Source: Gammaproteobacteria bacterium
GTDB lineage: Bacteria; Pseudomonadota; Gammaproteobacteria; Eutrophobiales; Eutrophobiaceae
Assembly: GCA_012103475.1 (NCBI GenBank)
Contig: WLWS01000006.1
Span: forward strand, 200,518 to 264,517
Direction: 5' to 3'
DNA length: 64,000 bases
Shown: positions 28,703 to 37,480 of the stretch, one piece after another
Numbering within the stretch: position 1 is the stretch's first letter
How the letters are laid out: each line of letters starts with the position of its first letter
Translations under genes and position numbers: made by a program
The notes under the pieces: generated by a model
Told to the model about the DNA's origin: nothing
The model's input: only the letters and a program-made list of their open reading frames with translations
The model's database searches: none

Positions 28703-30850
28703 ATGAGCAAAACCACAAAAGTCAGACATCGAAAAGCGATTTCTATTCCGAGCCGGGAGGAGGTTCTAAGCTTCCTCAGAAAATCGGGAAAACCCTGCAC
28801 GCTCACAAATATTTCGAAAGGCCTGAAAGTCGGTAATCAGGAACACAGGGCGGCACTTGGAAACCGACTCAAAGCGATGGTGCGGGATGGTCAGCTCATA
28901 CGCAACCGCCGGGAAGGTTATGGCCTTATCGAGAAAATGGATTTAATTCCGGGTAAGGTCATAGGTCATCCGGACGGTTATGGCTTCGTTGTTCCTGACG
29001 ATGGCGACGATGGTGATTTATACCTGAGTGCCAAACAAATGCGCAGAGTACTTCATGGTGACAGGGCTGCCGTTCGTGTAGCCGGAACAGATAAACGCGG
29101 GCGTCGTGAAGGCGCTCTGGTCGAAGTGTTGGAAAGGGCCAATAGTCAGGTAGTCGGTCGTTATTTTGAAGAAGGCGATATAGGATTTGTGGTGCCTGAC
29201 AACAAGCGCTTGAGTCAGGACATCATTATTCCCACTAAATATCTGGGCAAAGCTGCAGCAAGTGACTTTGTTCTGGTTGAAATCAGCCGGCAGCCGGACA
29301 AGCATACCCAGCCTGTGGGTAGAATTGTGGATGTGCTGGGTCATCACGAACAATCTGGTATCGCCGCTGAAATTGCGATCCGATCCTTTGAACTTCCCCA
29401 TGTCTGGCCTGAAGACTTACTTGAGCAAATTGAAGGCCTGAAACCTGACTCGAAAATTGAAGTAGCAGACAGACTGGATTTGCGTGAACTGCCATTCGTT
29501 ACTATAGATGGAGAGGATGCCAGAGATTTTGATGACGCTGTTTATTGTGAGAAAGACGGTGTAGCCTGGAAATTGTTCGTTGCTATTGCCGATGTATCAC
29601 ACTATGTGACACCTGGAACCGCACTCGATACGGAAGCGCAAAAGCGCGGCACATCGGTCTATTTTCCAAATCGTGTTATTCCGATGCTACCGGAAATTTT
29701 ATCCAATGAGCTTTGCTCGCTTAAACCCGATGTGGACAGATTGTCGATGGTATGCGAAATGCAGATAAGCAAGCAAGGCAAGGTTAAAAAGCATGACTTT
29801 CATAATGCGATAATTCGCTCTTCTGCAAGGCTGACTTATTCCGAGATGGCAGACATTGTTGTCGAGAAAAAGAAAAAGAAGCGGCAGCGCCGGGAGGAAA
29901 TACTAAGCAACCTTGATGACTTGTATAGCCTTTATCGTTTAATAAACGGGAACAGGAAAAAGCAGGGATTGCTGGACTTTGATTCTAGCGAATCATTTTT
30001 GAGCTTTGATGATGAAGGCAGGGTTGAAAATATACAGGCTATGGTGCGCAACGATGCACACAGGTTGATTGAAGAATTTATGCTGGCAGCAAATGTGTCT
30101 ACCGCCAACTACCTGCTCGATGCCGAGATACCAGCTTTATATCGAAATCACGATACACCGAAGTTGGAAAAGCTATCAGACTTGAAGGATTTTCTGAGTG
30201 AACTCGGCTTATCTCTTGAAGGTGGTGACAAACCCAAGGCAAAACATTATGCGAAATTAATCGAAGCGGTTAATAAAAGGGCAGATGGGCACATGATTAA
30301 AACCGTTTTGCTGCGCAGTTTACCTCTTGCAAATTATAGTGAAGAAAACCTGGGGCATTTCGGTTTGGCCTTTGATGCATACACTCACTTCACCTCACCA
30401 ATACGACGTTATCCGGATCTTCTCGTTCACAGAGCAATTAGACACCTTATTGCTAAATCGAAAAAGAAAAAGATTGGCTATTCAAAGCAGGAAATGCATC
30501 TTATGGCCGAACACAGTTCGTTGACTGAACGGCGTGCGGAAGAAGCCTCGAGAGATGTTGTCCAACGAATGAAGTGTGAATATATGAAGGATAAAGTCGG
30601 CGACGTTTTCGAAGGCACGATCACTTCAGTCACCTCTTTCGGTCTATTCGTTGAGCTTGATGAGGTATTCGTAGAAGGTCTGGTTCATGTGACTGCATTA
30701 CCGGGCGATTACTATCATTTTGATGCAATCGGCCACCGATTACAGGGGGAGCGAACAGGAAAAACCTATCGTCTGGCGAATCGAATCAAGGTGAAAATAG
30801 TACGCGTCAGTGTTGACGATAGAAAAATAGATTTTGAACTGGCAGATTAG
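28703..30850 (+). CDS. rnr: Ribonuclease R
   Basis: RNase R is a 3'-5' exoribonuclease able to degrade structured RNA and important in mRNA and rRNA quality control. The 715-residue protein has an N-terminal winged helix (about 15-75), cold-shock domains, the RNB catalytic core with DGEDARDFDDAV near 268-279, and a C-terminal S1 domain (GDVFEGTITSVTSFGLFVEL). It lacks the long lysine-rich tail of the E. coli enzyme (813). rlmB starts five bases after its stop, the conserved rnr-rlmB pair. Confidence 0.96.
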   Translation: MSKTTKVRHRKAISIPSREEVLSFLRKSGKPCTLTNISKGLKVGNQEHRAALGNRLKAMVRDGQLIRNRREGYGLIEKMDLIPGKVIGHPDGYGFVVPDDGDDGDLYLSAKQMRRVLHGDRAAVRVAGTDKRGRREGALVEVLERANSQVVGRYFEEGDIGFVVPDNKRLSQDIIIPTKYLGKAAASDFVLVEISRQPDKHTQPVGRIVDVLGHHEQSGIAAEIAIRSFELPHVWPEDLLEQIEGLKPDSKIEVADRLDLRELPFVTIDGEDARDFDDAVYCEKDGVAWKLFVAIADVSHYVTPGTALDTEAQKRGTSVYFPNRVIPMLPEILSNELCSLKPDVDRLSMVCEMQISKQGKVKKHDFHNAIIRSSARLTYSEMADIVVEKKKKKRQRREEILSNLDDLYSLYRLINGNRKKQGLLDFDSSESFLSFDDEGRVENIQAMVRNDAHRLIEEFMLAANVSTANYLLDAEIPALYRNHDTPKLEKLSDLKDFLSELGLSLEGGDKPKAKHYAKLIEAVNKRADGHMIKTVLLRSLPLANYSEENLGHFGLAFDAYTHFTSPIRRYPDLLVHRAIRHLIAKSKKKKIGYSKQEMHLMAEHSSLTERRAEEASRDVVQRMKCEYMKDKVGDVFEGTITSVTSFGLFVELDEVFVEGLVHVTALPGDYYHFDAIGHRLQGERTGKTYRLANRIKVKIVRVSVDDRKIDFELAD

Positions 30851-30855
30851 TATCT

Positions 30856-31605
30856 ATGGGCAGCAAGAAAGCGGATAGAGTTTATGGACAACACGCAGTT
30901 CGTCTTGCTCTGGAAAACAATCCGCAAAATATTTACGAATTATGGGTTCAGGGCGATAAAAAACTATCTGCTGAATTAAGTCACTTGATTGAAATGGCAA
31001 AGCTTGCCGGTATCAGTGTACAAGAAGTGAGTCGGGCGTCACTAGATCGCCATAGCGGAAAGGCACTTCATCAGGGAGTGATGGTAAGACAGACATCGCT
31101 GCGCGATAAAAAATACAGTATTGATGAATTGCTTGCCGATAAACCCGCGAATCTGTTCCTGCTGATTCTGGATGGGGTTCAGGATCCTCACAACCTTGGT
31201 GCCTGTCTGAGAACGGCAAATGCAGCTGGTGCAGATGCTGTCATTATTCCAAAAGATAATTCGGCGTCACTAAACGCGACAGTGAGTAAAGTGGCAAGCG
31301 GGGCTGCGGAGAATACGCCCTTGATACAGGTCAGCAATCTTTCCAGAGCCTTGCGTCAATTAAAAGAAGCAGGGGTCTGGATCATAGGCACCGCGGCTGA
31401 TGGCACGAGTAGTATTTATGATGTTGATTTGACTATGTCATTGGCTATCGTGATGGGAGGAGAGGGGCGAGGTCTTAGGCAAAACACACGAAAGCAATGT
31501 GATTATCTGCTTGCCTTGCCAATGAAGGGAGTGGTGGAAAGTTTGAATGTCTCGGTCGCAAGTGGTATTTGCCTTTATGAAGTTCTTAGACAGAAACGTT
31601 CATAA
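30856..31605 (+). CDS. rlmB: 23S rRNA (guanosine-2'-O-)-methyltransferase RlmB
   Basis: A SpoU-class enzyme that 2'-O-methylates G2251 of 23S rRNA (E. coli numbering). The 249 residues comprise the N-terminal substrate-binding domain (RVYGQHAVRLALE) and the knotted catalytic domain, with motif 1 DPHNLGACLRTANAAG, motif 2 IVMGGEGRGL and motif 3 LPMKGVVESLNVSVASG. It is coupled to rnr. Confidence 0.96.
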   Translation: MGSKKADRVYGQHAVRLALENNPQNIYELWVQGDKKLSAELSHLIEMAKLAGISVQEVSRASLDRHSGKALHQGVMVRQTSLRDKKYSIDELLADKPANLFLLILDGVQDPHNLGACLRTANAAGADAVIIPKDNSASLNATVSKVASGAAENTPLIQVSNLSRALRQLKEAGVWIIGTAADGTSSIYDVDLTMSLAIVMGGEGRGLRQNTRKQCDYLLALPMKGVVESLNVSVASGICLYEVLRQKRS

Positions 31606-31636
31606 ACGGGAATAATGGAGAAGCGGAGTCGAGGCT

Positions 31637-32443
31637 ATGATTATTCAGAATTCAGAAAATAATTTACCTTCATCAGAGGGACGCTTGTATATAAAAAATG
31701 TGGAGCATGCCGCGCTCTCAGGCAAGCTGGCTGAAAATTTTGGCAATGAAAACTTTCAGCGTCCTGAACCTTACGAAGAAATAGTATTTCTTGCCTATCA
31801 CCATGATCATGGCTGGCTGGAGCTTGACGAGAACCCACCTCTGGACGAGTTAACTGGCCTGCCCTTTAATCTGGTTGAAACGCCTTTTGAATACATTCTA
31901 AAAACGAGTCGGGCCTCGCCTGACTTTAACGAGCGACACAGTCCGTTTTGTGGACTGATATCCAGTATGCATAGTTACGGTCTTTATAGGGGTCGCTATG
32001 GCCTGTCAGATGCGATTAGTCTTGATTGGGTGCCCGAACAAAGCAGGGCGGCTCTTGAAACGTTGCTTGATGCGGAACTGGCGCGGCAAAAACGACTGAA
32101 GTCAGAGTGCGCTGACTATTCAGAAACAGGCCTGTTTACAGCTTATAAATTCCTGCAATTTGTCGATGCCTGCGCACTGTATTTCAACATGAACCCGGCG
32201 GGGAAACGGGGCATGGCGTTGTTTCGAAATGTGCCCGTTAGCGAGGACAAGGATGCCGATATTGAGCTGAATGAAACGGAACCGGGCATTTATCGTTTTG
32301 AGCCCTATCCCTTCGCCTCAGACACAATTGAATTGTATTTTGAAGGGCGTCATCTAAGTCGCCAAAAAAAAAATCAGACAGCGGCTGAATTGATGAAAAA
32401 GGCGAATACTGTGCGTAATTACCTGAAAATCACCAGAAATTAG
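31637..32443 (+). CDS. DUF3891 family protein
   Basis: A 268-residue soluble protein. The conserved histidine-rich segments HHDHGWLELDENP and the GLISSMHSYGLYRGRYG region fit DUF3891. The His/Asp clustering suggests a metal-binding hydrolase of the HD-like kind, but that is inference. GAGG precedes the ATG. It follows rlmB by 31 bases and precedes the rpsF promoter, so it may be the last gene of the rnr transcript. Confidence 0.75.
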   Translation: MIIQNSENNLPSSEGRLYIKNVEHAALSGKLAENFGNENFQRPEPYEEIVFLAYHHDHGWLELDENPPLDELTGLPFNLVETPFEYILKTSRASPDFNERHSPFCGLISSMHSYGLYRGRYGLSDAISLDWVPEQSRAALETLLDAELARQKRLKSECADYSETGLFTAYKFLQFVDACALYFNMNPAGKRGMALFRNVPVSEDKDADIELNETEPGIYRFEPYPFASDTIELYFEGRHLSRQKKNQTAAELMKKANTVRNYLKITRN

Positions 32444-32461
32444 CTTTTTCAAGCTACTTAT

Positions 32462-32490
32462 TTGCATGGCCGGAGCGAATAATCTACACT
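32462..32490 (+). promoter_or_regulatory. Sigma-70 promoter candidate for the rpsF operon
   Basis: TTGCAT (32462-32467) and TACACT (32485-32490) are spaced by exactly 17 bases, followed by a GC-rich discriminator (CCGCACCC), as expected for a ribosomal protein operon under stringent control. Initiation near 32497 would give a leader of about 60 bases. Confidence 0.55.
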
Positions 32491-32518
32491 CCGCACCCTT
32501 GATTTACTCCTTGTCTCA

Positions 32519-32533
32519 CCGCTCATGTAGCGG
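32519..32533 (+). promoter_or_regulatory. Leader hairpin upstream of rpsF, possible S6:S18 site
   Basis: CCGCT (32519-32523) pairs with AGCGG (32529-32533) around a five-base loop, just before the rpsF ribosome binding site (AGAGGA). The S6:S18 complex is known to bind a CCG-containing structure in its own leader in many bacteria. Whether this hairpin is that site is uncertain. Confidence 0.3.
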
Positions 32534-32559
32534 GAGGCTATAACCCAAGAGGATATACA

Positions 32560-33099
32560 ATGCGACATTACGAAATCGTGTTTCTGGTTCATCCGGACCA
32601 GAGCGAGCAGGTCTCCGCAATGCTGGAGCGTTACCGGGCGATAATTGAAACCGGTAAGGGCACAATTCACCGCCTCGAAGACTGGGGCAGACGGCAGTTA
32701 GCCTACCCAATTAATAAGGTTCACAAAGCACATTACGTCTTGATGAATGTCGAGTGCGATGGTGAGGTGCTGGAGCAACTTAACAGCGCGTTTCGATTTA
32801 ACGATGCGGTCATCCGAAATTTAGTGATAAAGCGCGATAGTGCTGTCACCGAACCTTCTCATCTGGTGAAAAGTGCAGAAGAAGATCAGGAACCTGCTTC
32901 TTTTTCTAGTGACAAAGGTGATTTTGACAATGATGAGTCTGAAGTAGAAGGCCCTGTTGAGATTGACGAGACAGAATCTTTTCCATCTGAAAAGATTGCT
33001 GACGCGGAAGGCTCAATTGGTGAAGATGATGCCGACAGCACACCCGCAGTGGAAGCGGATAGTGGATCTGAAGATGAAACACTTGTCCCTGCTGGATAA
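32560..33099 (+). CDS. rpsF: 30S ribosomal protein S6, with long acidic tail
   Basis: S6 binds with S18 on the platform of the small subunit. Residues 1-97 are the normal S6 fold ([18 protein letters not shown], then [14 protein letters not shown] and AHYVLMNVE). Residues 100-179 form an unusually long acidic tail with 27 Asp or Glu and only three Lys. E. coli S6 has 131 residues, and its tail is extended by RimK with glutamates. Here the acidic tail is encoded. SD AGAGGA precedes ATG 32560, and rpsR follows. Confidence 0.95.
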   Translation: MRHYEIVFLVHPDQSEQVSAMLERYRAIIETGKGTIHRLEDWGRRQLAYPINKVHKAHYVLMNVECDGEVLEQLNSAFRFNDAVIRNLVIKRDSAVTEPSHLVKSAEEDQEPASFSSDKGDFDNDESEVEGPVEIDETESFPSEKIADAEGSIGEDDADSTPAVEADSGSEDETLVPAG

Positions 33100-33142
33100 G
33101 GTTTACGTAAATTAATTTAAAGAATTTCAAGAGGAAATAGAT

Positions 33143-33367
33143 ATGTCACGTTATTTTCGTCGCAAAAGATATTGCCGGTTTACTGCAGAAGGTGTTGTTG
33201 AGATTGACTATAAAGATCTGGCAACGCTAAAAGCTTATGTTACCGAAACGGGAAAGATTGTCCCCAGTCGGATTTCAGGCACCAAAGCCAAATACCAACG
33301 GCAGCTCTCTACAGCAATTAAACGAGCACGCTTTCTGGCTTTGATTCCTTACAGCGACGCGCATTAA
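33143..33367 (+). CDS. rpsR: 30S ribosomal protein S18
   Basis: A 74-residue protein that pairs with S6 on the 30S platform. The basic N-terminus [13 protein letters not shown], the segment [19 protein letters not shown] and the [20 protein letters not shown] helix match the family fully. AGAGGAAAT precedes the ATG. It is the second gene of the S6 operon. Confidence 0.97.
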   Translation: MSRYFRRKRYCRFTAEGVVEIDYKDLATLKAYVTETGKIVPSRISGTKAKYQRQLSTAIKRARFLALIPYSDAH

Positions 33368-33445
33368 ACCAGGATTGGTTCATGTGGTTCCTGCCGCAAG
33401 CAATACTGTCTGCAGGAAATTTTATCGGCTAGGAAGCTTTAGAGC

Positions 33446-34354
33446 ATGCAAGCGCTAGGCAAATACATATTGTCCGGTCGAATGCAGGCGATAGGTGCTG
33501 TCAGTTTTTTATCGACCTTATCTCTTTTGTTTTTGCCGCTCGCGTTTTTATTCAGCGGCGTACCGATTGGTCTGCTGACATTACGAAAAGGCGCGACTCA
33601 ATGCGCTCAGCTTATGCTTGGTAGCTTTCTGTTAATGTGCTTGTTGAGTGCACTACTGAAGATTCAGTTTGCATTCGTCGTTATGATTGCCGGCTGTGTC
33701 TGGCTACCGGTTTATTTCTGCTCTTTGGTGCTGAGAGAGACGCAAAGACCTGCTCTAATGTCCCTGTTCGCAGGAGGCATTGCTTTGAGCTTTGTTGTGT
33801 ATATGCATCTGGCGATTGGTGATGTAGAGGAATGGTGGCGTAATTTGCTGAACGAGGCGCTTGCCAGTGGCTTGCCTGCCGGAACTTCGGCGCAGTACCA
33901 ACAGGCTATTGAGCTTGCCCCGGCTTTAATGAATGCCATGGTGGCATCAAGTATAACGATGAGCCTGATAATTACGGTTCTGATAGCAAGATGGTGGCAG
34001 TCGCGCCTGTTTAATCCAGGTGGTTTCAGCTTGGAGTTTCGTGCTTTTACTCTGCCAAGACCACTGGTCTTTCCACTTGTTTTGGGTATGGGATTGTTGT
34101 TTTTTGAGGGACTAAGTTTTGCTTCTCTGCTAAGGGACCTGTTGATCATAGCGCTTGTGTTGTACCTGTTTCAGGGACTGGCTACGGTCCATCGCACGGT
34201 AAAAGAGAGGCACTTGTCTCGAAGCTGGCTGACCGCTATGTATCTGCTATTAGCTTTTGTGCCTCAGCTGATGGTGATTTTTGTTGCCTGGATAGGCATG
34301 ACGGATTCTTTGCTTAACAGGCGTGGATCTCCGCCTGCCGATGAGGCTGGATAG
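33446..34354 (+). CDS. DUF2232 family membrane protein
   Basis: A 302-residue inner-membrane protein with about eight hydrophobic segments (first at 17-43). Position between rpsR and rplI and the overall topology match the DUF2232 (YybS-like) proteins found there in Pseudomonas relatives. Some relatives resemble substrate-binding subunits of energy-coupling transporters, but no function is established. AGGAAG lies nine bases before the ATG. Confidence 0.75.
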   Translation: MQALGKYILSGRMQAIGAVSFLSTLSLLFLPLAFLFSGVPIGLLTLRKGATQCAQLMLGSFLLMCLLSALLKIQFAFVVMIAGCVWLPVYFCSLVLRETQRPALMSLFAGGIALSFVVYMHLAIGDVEEWWRNLLNEALASGLPAGTSAQYQQAIELAPALMNAMVASSITMSLIITVLIARWWQSRLFNPGGFSLEFRAFTLPRPLVFPLVLGMGLLFFEGLSFASLLRDLLIIALVLYLFQGLATVHRTVKERHLSRSWLTAMYLLLAFVPQLMVIFVAWIGMTDSLLNRRGSPPADEAG

Positions 34355-34381
34355 GACGCACAAGCGTTGTACATGCGAATT

Positions 34382-34408
34382 CGACAAAAGACCTGATCGG
34401 TCCTGTCG
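34382..34408 (+). promoter_or_regulatory. Two-part hairpin in the rplI leader
   Basis: CGACA (34382-34386) pairs with TGTCG (34404-34408), and inside it GACC (34390-34393) pairs with GGTC (34399-34402), leaving an AAA/C internal loop. It lies 38 bases before rplI without a following T run, so it looks more like a leader structure or processing site than a terminator. Confidence 0.35.
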
Positions 34409-34445
34409 TGATATGATTGATTAATTGATTAGATGAGGTGTTGAG

Positions 34446-34898
34446 ATGGAAGTAATTTTACTGGAAAAAATTCAAAAACTTGGTGATTTGGGCCAGCAAG
34501 TGAACGTTAAACCAGGCTATGGTCGTAACTATCTGATTCCTAATGGCAAGGCAGTCTCTGCTACCGCTGCGAATGTGGCCAAATTTGAGGCACGTCGGGA
34601 AGAACTGGAAAAAGCGCAGGCTGATGCTCTGGGCCGGGCCACAGCAAGAGCAGCTAAGCTCAGCGAGATTTCAGTCAGTGTTAAAAAGAAAGCAGGTGCA
34701 GAAGGTAAGCTTTTTGGTTCTGTCGGTACTGCCGATATTTCTGAAGCTGTCTCAGCGGCAGGTGAAGAACTCAGCAAACACGAAGTTATTCTGGCTGAGG
34801 GTCCGTTGAGAATGCTGGGTGAATTTGATGTTGCTGTTCATCTTCATGCTGATGTGGATGTCACTGTTAAAGTGATAGTAGAGGCTGAAGAAGAATAG
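34446..34898 (+). CDS. rplI: 50S ribosomal protein L9
   Basis: L9 binds 23S rRNA near the L1 stalk and limits frameshifting. The 150-residue protein begins MEVILLEKIQKLGDLGQQV and carries the GYGRNYLIPNGKA rRNA-binding loop, a long connecting helix (about 45-75) and the C-terminal domain. GAGGTG lies just upstream of the ATG. It precedes dnaB, as in many bacteria. Confidence 0.97.
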   Translation: MEVILLEKIQKLGDLGQQVNVKPGYGRNYLIPNGKAVSATAANVAKFEARREELEKAQADALGRATARAAKLSEISVSVKKKAGAEGKLFGSVGTADISEAVSAAGEELSKHEVILAEGPLRMLGEFDVAVHLHADVDVTVKVIVEAEEE

Positions 34899-34979
34899 GA
34901 ATTATTTAATAGATACTTATTTTATATTCGTAGAAATGAATAATAGTAAGTCCTGAATATTGCCAGATAATAATTAGCA

Positions 34980-36401
34980 ATGGTCGATACCGCTCATACC
35001 ACTGATTCTTCGGACTCCGAAATCAGTGCGCTTAGAGTCCCGCCGCATTCCATCGAGGCAGAACAGGCTGTACTAGGTGGTATTTTTCTTGATAAAGACG
35101 CATGGCTGAAAATCGTCGAACGTATACGTGAAGAAGATTTTTATCGGCGTAATCATCAAATCATTTTCCGTGCGATTGCCTCGCTCGAGGGAATCGGCCA
35201 TCCTTTCGACATCGTTACCACTGCGGAGTGGCTGGAAAACCATCAGCTTCTGGATGACGCTGGTGGTTTAAGTTATCTGGCGGCTCTCGCTGAAAATACA
35301 CCCAGTGCCAGTAACATAGGTGCTTACGCTGATATCGTGCGAAAGCGATCAATTCTTCGTCAGCTAATTTCCGCCACAACGGAAATCGGTGAAACGGTTT
35401 TCAATCCAATGGGGCGTAGCAGCGAAGAGATTCTTGATCACGCTGAGCAGGCTGTATTTGAAATTGCAGAGCAGGAAAACCGGGGTCGCAAAAGCTATCG
35501 GCAAATTAAAGATTTGCTGGCGGTGGCCATTGACAGAGTCGATGAGCTTTTTCAAAAGGATAACCCGATAACCGGTATCTCTACCGGTTTTGACGATTTC
35601 GACGAACGAACCGCTGGATTACAGAACTCCGATTTAATCATTGTTGCCGGCAGACCATCGATGGGGAAAACCGCTTTCGCTATTAATATTGCGGAACATG
35701 CCGCGATTAAGGAGAAAAAAACCGTGGCCATCTTTAGCATGGAAATGCCTGGAGAACAGCTGGCAATGCGCATGATGGCTTCTCTGGGAAGGATTGATCA
35801 GCAAAAACTACGAACTGGCAAACTGGCAGATGATGACTGGCTACGATTGACCTCAACCGTTGCCATGATGCAGGACACCAAGTTATTCATAGATGATACA
35901 CCTGCACTTACGCCGGCAGAACTACGGGCGCGCAGTCGCCGAATTTCCAGAGAACATGGCCTGGATCTCATTGTTATTGATTATCTTCAATTGATGCAGG
36001 TTGCCGGAACAAAAGAAAACCGGGCGACTGAAATATCGGAAATATCACGATCTCTGAAGGCGATGGCGAAAGAATTAAGCGTACCTGTCATCGCTCTTTC
36101 CCAGCTTAATCGTAGTCTCGAGCAGAGACCTAACAAAAGACCTGTAATGTCAGATTTACGTGAATCGGGTGCCATTGAACAGGACGCAGATGTCATCGCA
36201 TTTATATACAGGGACGAAGTTTATGATGAGGATAGCGCCGACAAAGGGATTGCGGAAATAATTATCGGAAAACAACGAAATGGTCCGATAGGTACTGTCC
36301 GACTTGCGTTTCTTGGACAGTACACGCGATTTGAAAATTATATTGAGGATAAGTCCTATCTCGGGAGCGCCCCTCCGTCTTTTATGCTGGGTGATGAATG
36401 A
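34980..36401 (+). CDS. dnaB: Replicative DNA helicase DnaB
   Basis: Hexameric helicase that unwinds DNA at the fork. The 473 residues include the N-terminal domain (PHSIEAEQAVLGGIFLDKD), Walker A in AGRPSMGKTAFA near 223-234, Walker B LIVIDYLQLM and the arginine-finger region. Length matches E. coli (471) and no intein is present. No clear ribosome binding site precedes ATG 34980. Its TGA overlaps alr by four bases. Confidence 0.97.
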   Translation: MVDTAHTTDSSDSEISALRVPPHSIEAEQAVLGGIFLDKDAWLKIVERIREEDFYRRNHQIIFRAIASLEGIGHPFDIVTTAEWLENHQLLDDAGGLSYLAALAENTPSASNIGAYADIVRKRSILRQLISATTEIGETVFNPMGRSSEEILDHAEQAVFEIAEQENRGRKSYRQIKDLLAVAIDRVDELFQKDNPITGISTGFDDFDERTAGLQNSDLIIVAGRPSMGKTAFAINIAEHAAIKEKKTVAIFSMEMPGEQLAMRMMASLGRIDQQKLRTGKLADDDWLRLTSTVAMMQDTKLFIDDTPALTPAELRARSRRISREHGLDLIVIDYLQLMQVAGTKENRATEISEISRSLKAMAKELSVPVIALSQLNRSLEQRPNKRPVMSDLRESGAIEQDADVIAFIYRDEVYDEDSADKGIAEIIIGKQRNGPIGTVRLAFLGQYTRFENYIEDKSYLGSAPPSFMLGDE

Positions 36402-37480
36402 CACGACCAGCCAGGGTCACAATCGATCTCGCAGCCCTTCAGCACAATTTTTCCAGAGTTAAAGAAATAGCACCTGGCCGCAAAATAATGGCGGTTGTTA
36501 AAGCAGATGCCTATGGGCATGGACTGGCTCGTGTTGCCAGATCGCTGAATTCTGCCGATGCCTTTGGAGTTGCTTGTTTAGAAGAAGCGGAAGAATTAAG
36601 AGCAGCTGGTATAGATAATCGCATAGTGCTGCTTGAAGGCCCATATTCAGCAGAAGAACTATTACGTGCCGACTTTCTGAACCTTGATGTAGTGATCCAT
36701 CACGAATCTCAACTCGACATGCTGGAACAGGTTACATTAAAAAAAGCTCTGCAAGTCTGGTTAAAAGTTGATACAGGCATGCACAGGTTGGGCTTTGAGC
36801 CGGACAGGATCAGCAAGGTCTGGCAGCGTTTGCAAACAAGTAGCAACATTGATAAAGATATTGTTCTGATGACGCATCTGGCGACGGCAAATGAATTGCA
36901 GAATGATATGGTCACTCGACAGCTAGAGAATTTTTCTGCCATAACAAAGGCAATAAACGCTGAAAAATCTATAGCCAACTCTGCTGCCATTGTAGGCTAT
37001 CCGCAAAGTCACGCAGATTGGCTCAGACCAGGGCTTATGTTGTACGGGGTGTCTCCACAACTAAATTGCTCAGCCTCAGACCATGATCTGAAGCCGGTAA
37101 TGAGTTTGCGTTCTGAGTTGATTTCCGTCAAAGCACTTAAGAAAGGTGAACCTGTTGGCTACGGTGCTGATTGGCGTTGTCCATCAGATACCCGTATTGG
37201 CATTGTGGCAGCCGGTTATGGGGATGGATTCCCGCGTCACGCCCGTTCGGGAACACCTGCTCTGGTGAACGGTAAAAGGGCAAGTATTATAGGTAAATCG
37301 TCTATGGACATGTTGACAGTTGATTTGTCGGCACAGGCTGAGGCTAAAGTTGGCGATCCGGTCGAGTTATGGGGAGCTAATCTGGCAATAGAAGAAGTCG
37401 CAATGTATGCCGAAACTATACCTTATGAACTTTTATGTGGCGTTCACAAACGCCTGACATTCGAAGAAATTAATGGCTAA
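36398..37480 (+). CDS. alr: Alanine racemase
   Basis: PLP enzyme that converts L-alanine to D-alanine for peptidoglycan. The 360-residue protein has the PLP lysine in AVVKADAYGHG near residue 34 and the catalytic tyrosine in VGYGADWR near residue 253, plus the C-terminal MDMLTVDLS strand. It is translationally coupled to dnaB upstream and overlaps radA by eight bases downstream. Confidence 0.96.
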   Translation: MTRPARVTIDLAALQHNFSRVKEIAPGRKIMAVVKADAYGHGLARVARSLNSADAFGVACLEEAEELRAAGIDNRIVLLEGPYSAEELLRADFLNLDVVIHHESQLDMLEQVTLKKALQVWLKVDTGMHRLGFEPDRISKVWQRLQTSSNIDKDIVLMTHLATANELQNDMVTRQLENFSAITKAINAEKSIANSAAIVGYPQSHADWLRPGLMLYGVSPQLNCSASDHDLKPVMSLRSELISVKALKKGEPVGYGADWRCPSDTRIGIVAAGYGDGFPRHARSGTPALVNGKRASIIGKSSMDMLTVDLSAQAEAKVGDPVELWGANLAIEEVAMYAETIPYELLCGVHKRLTFEEING

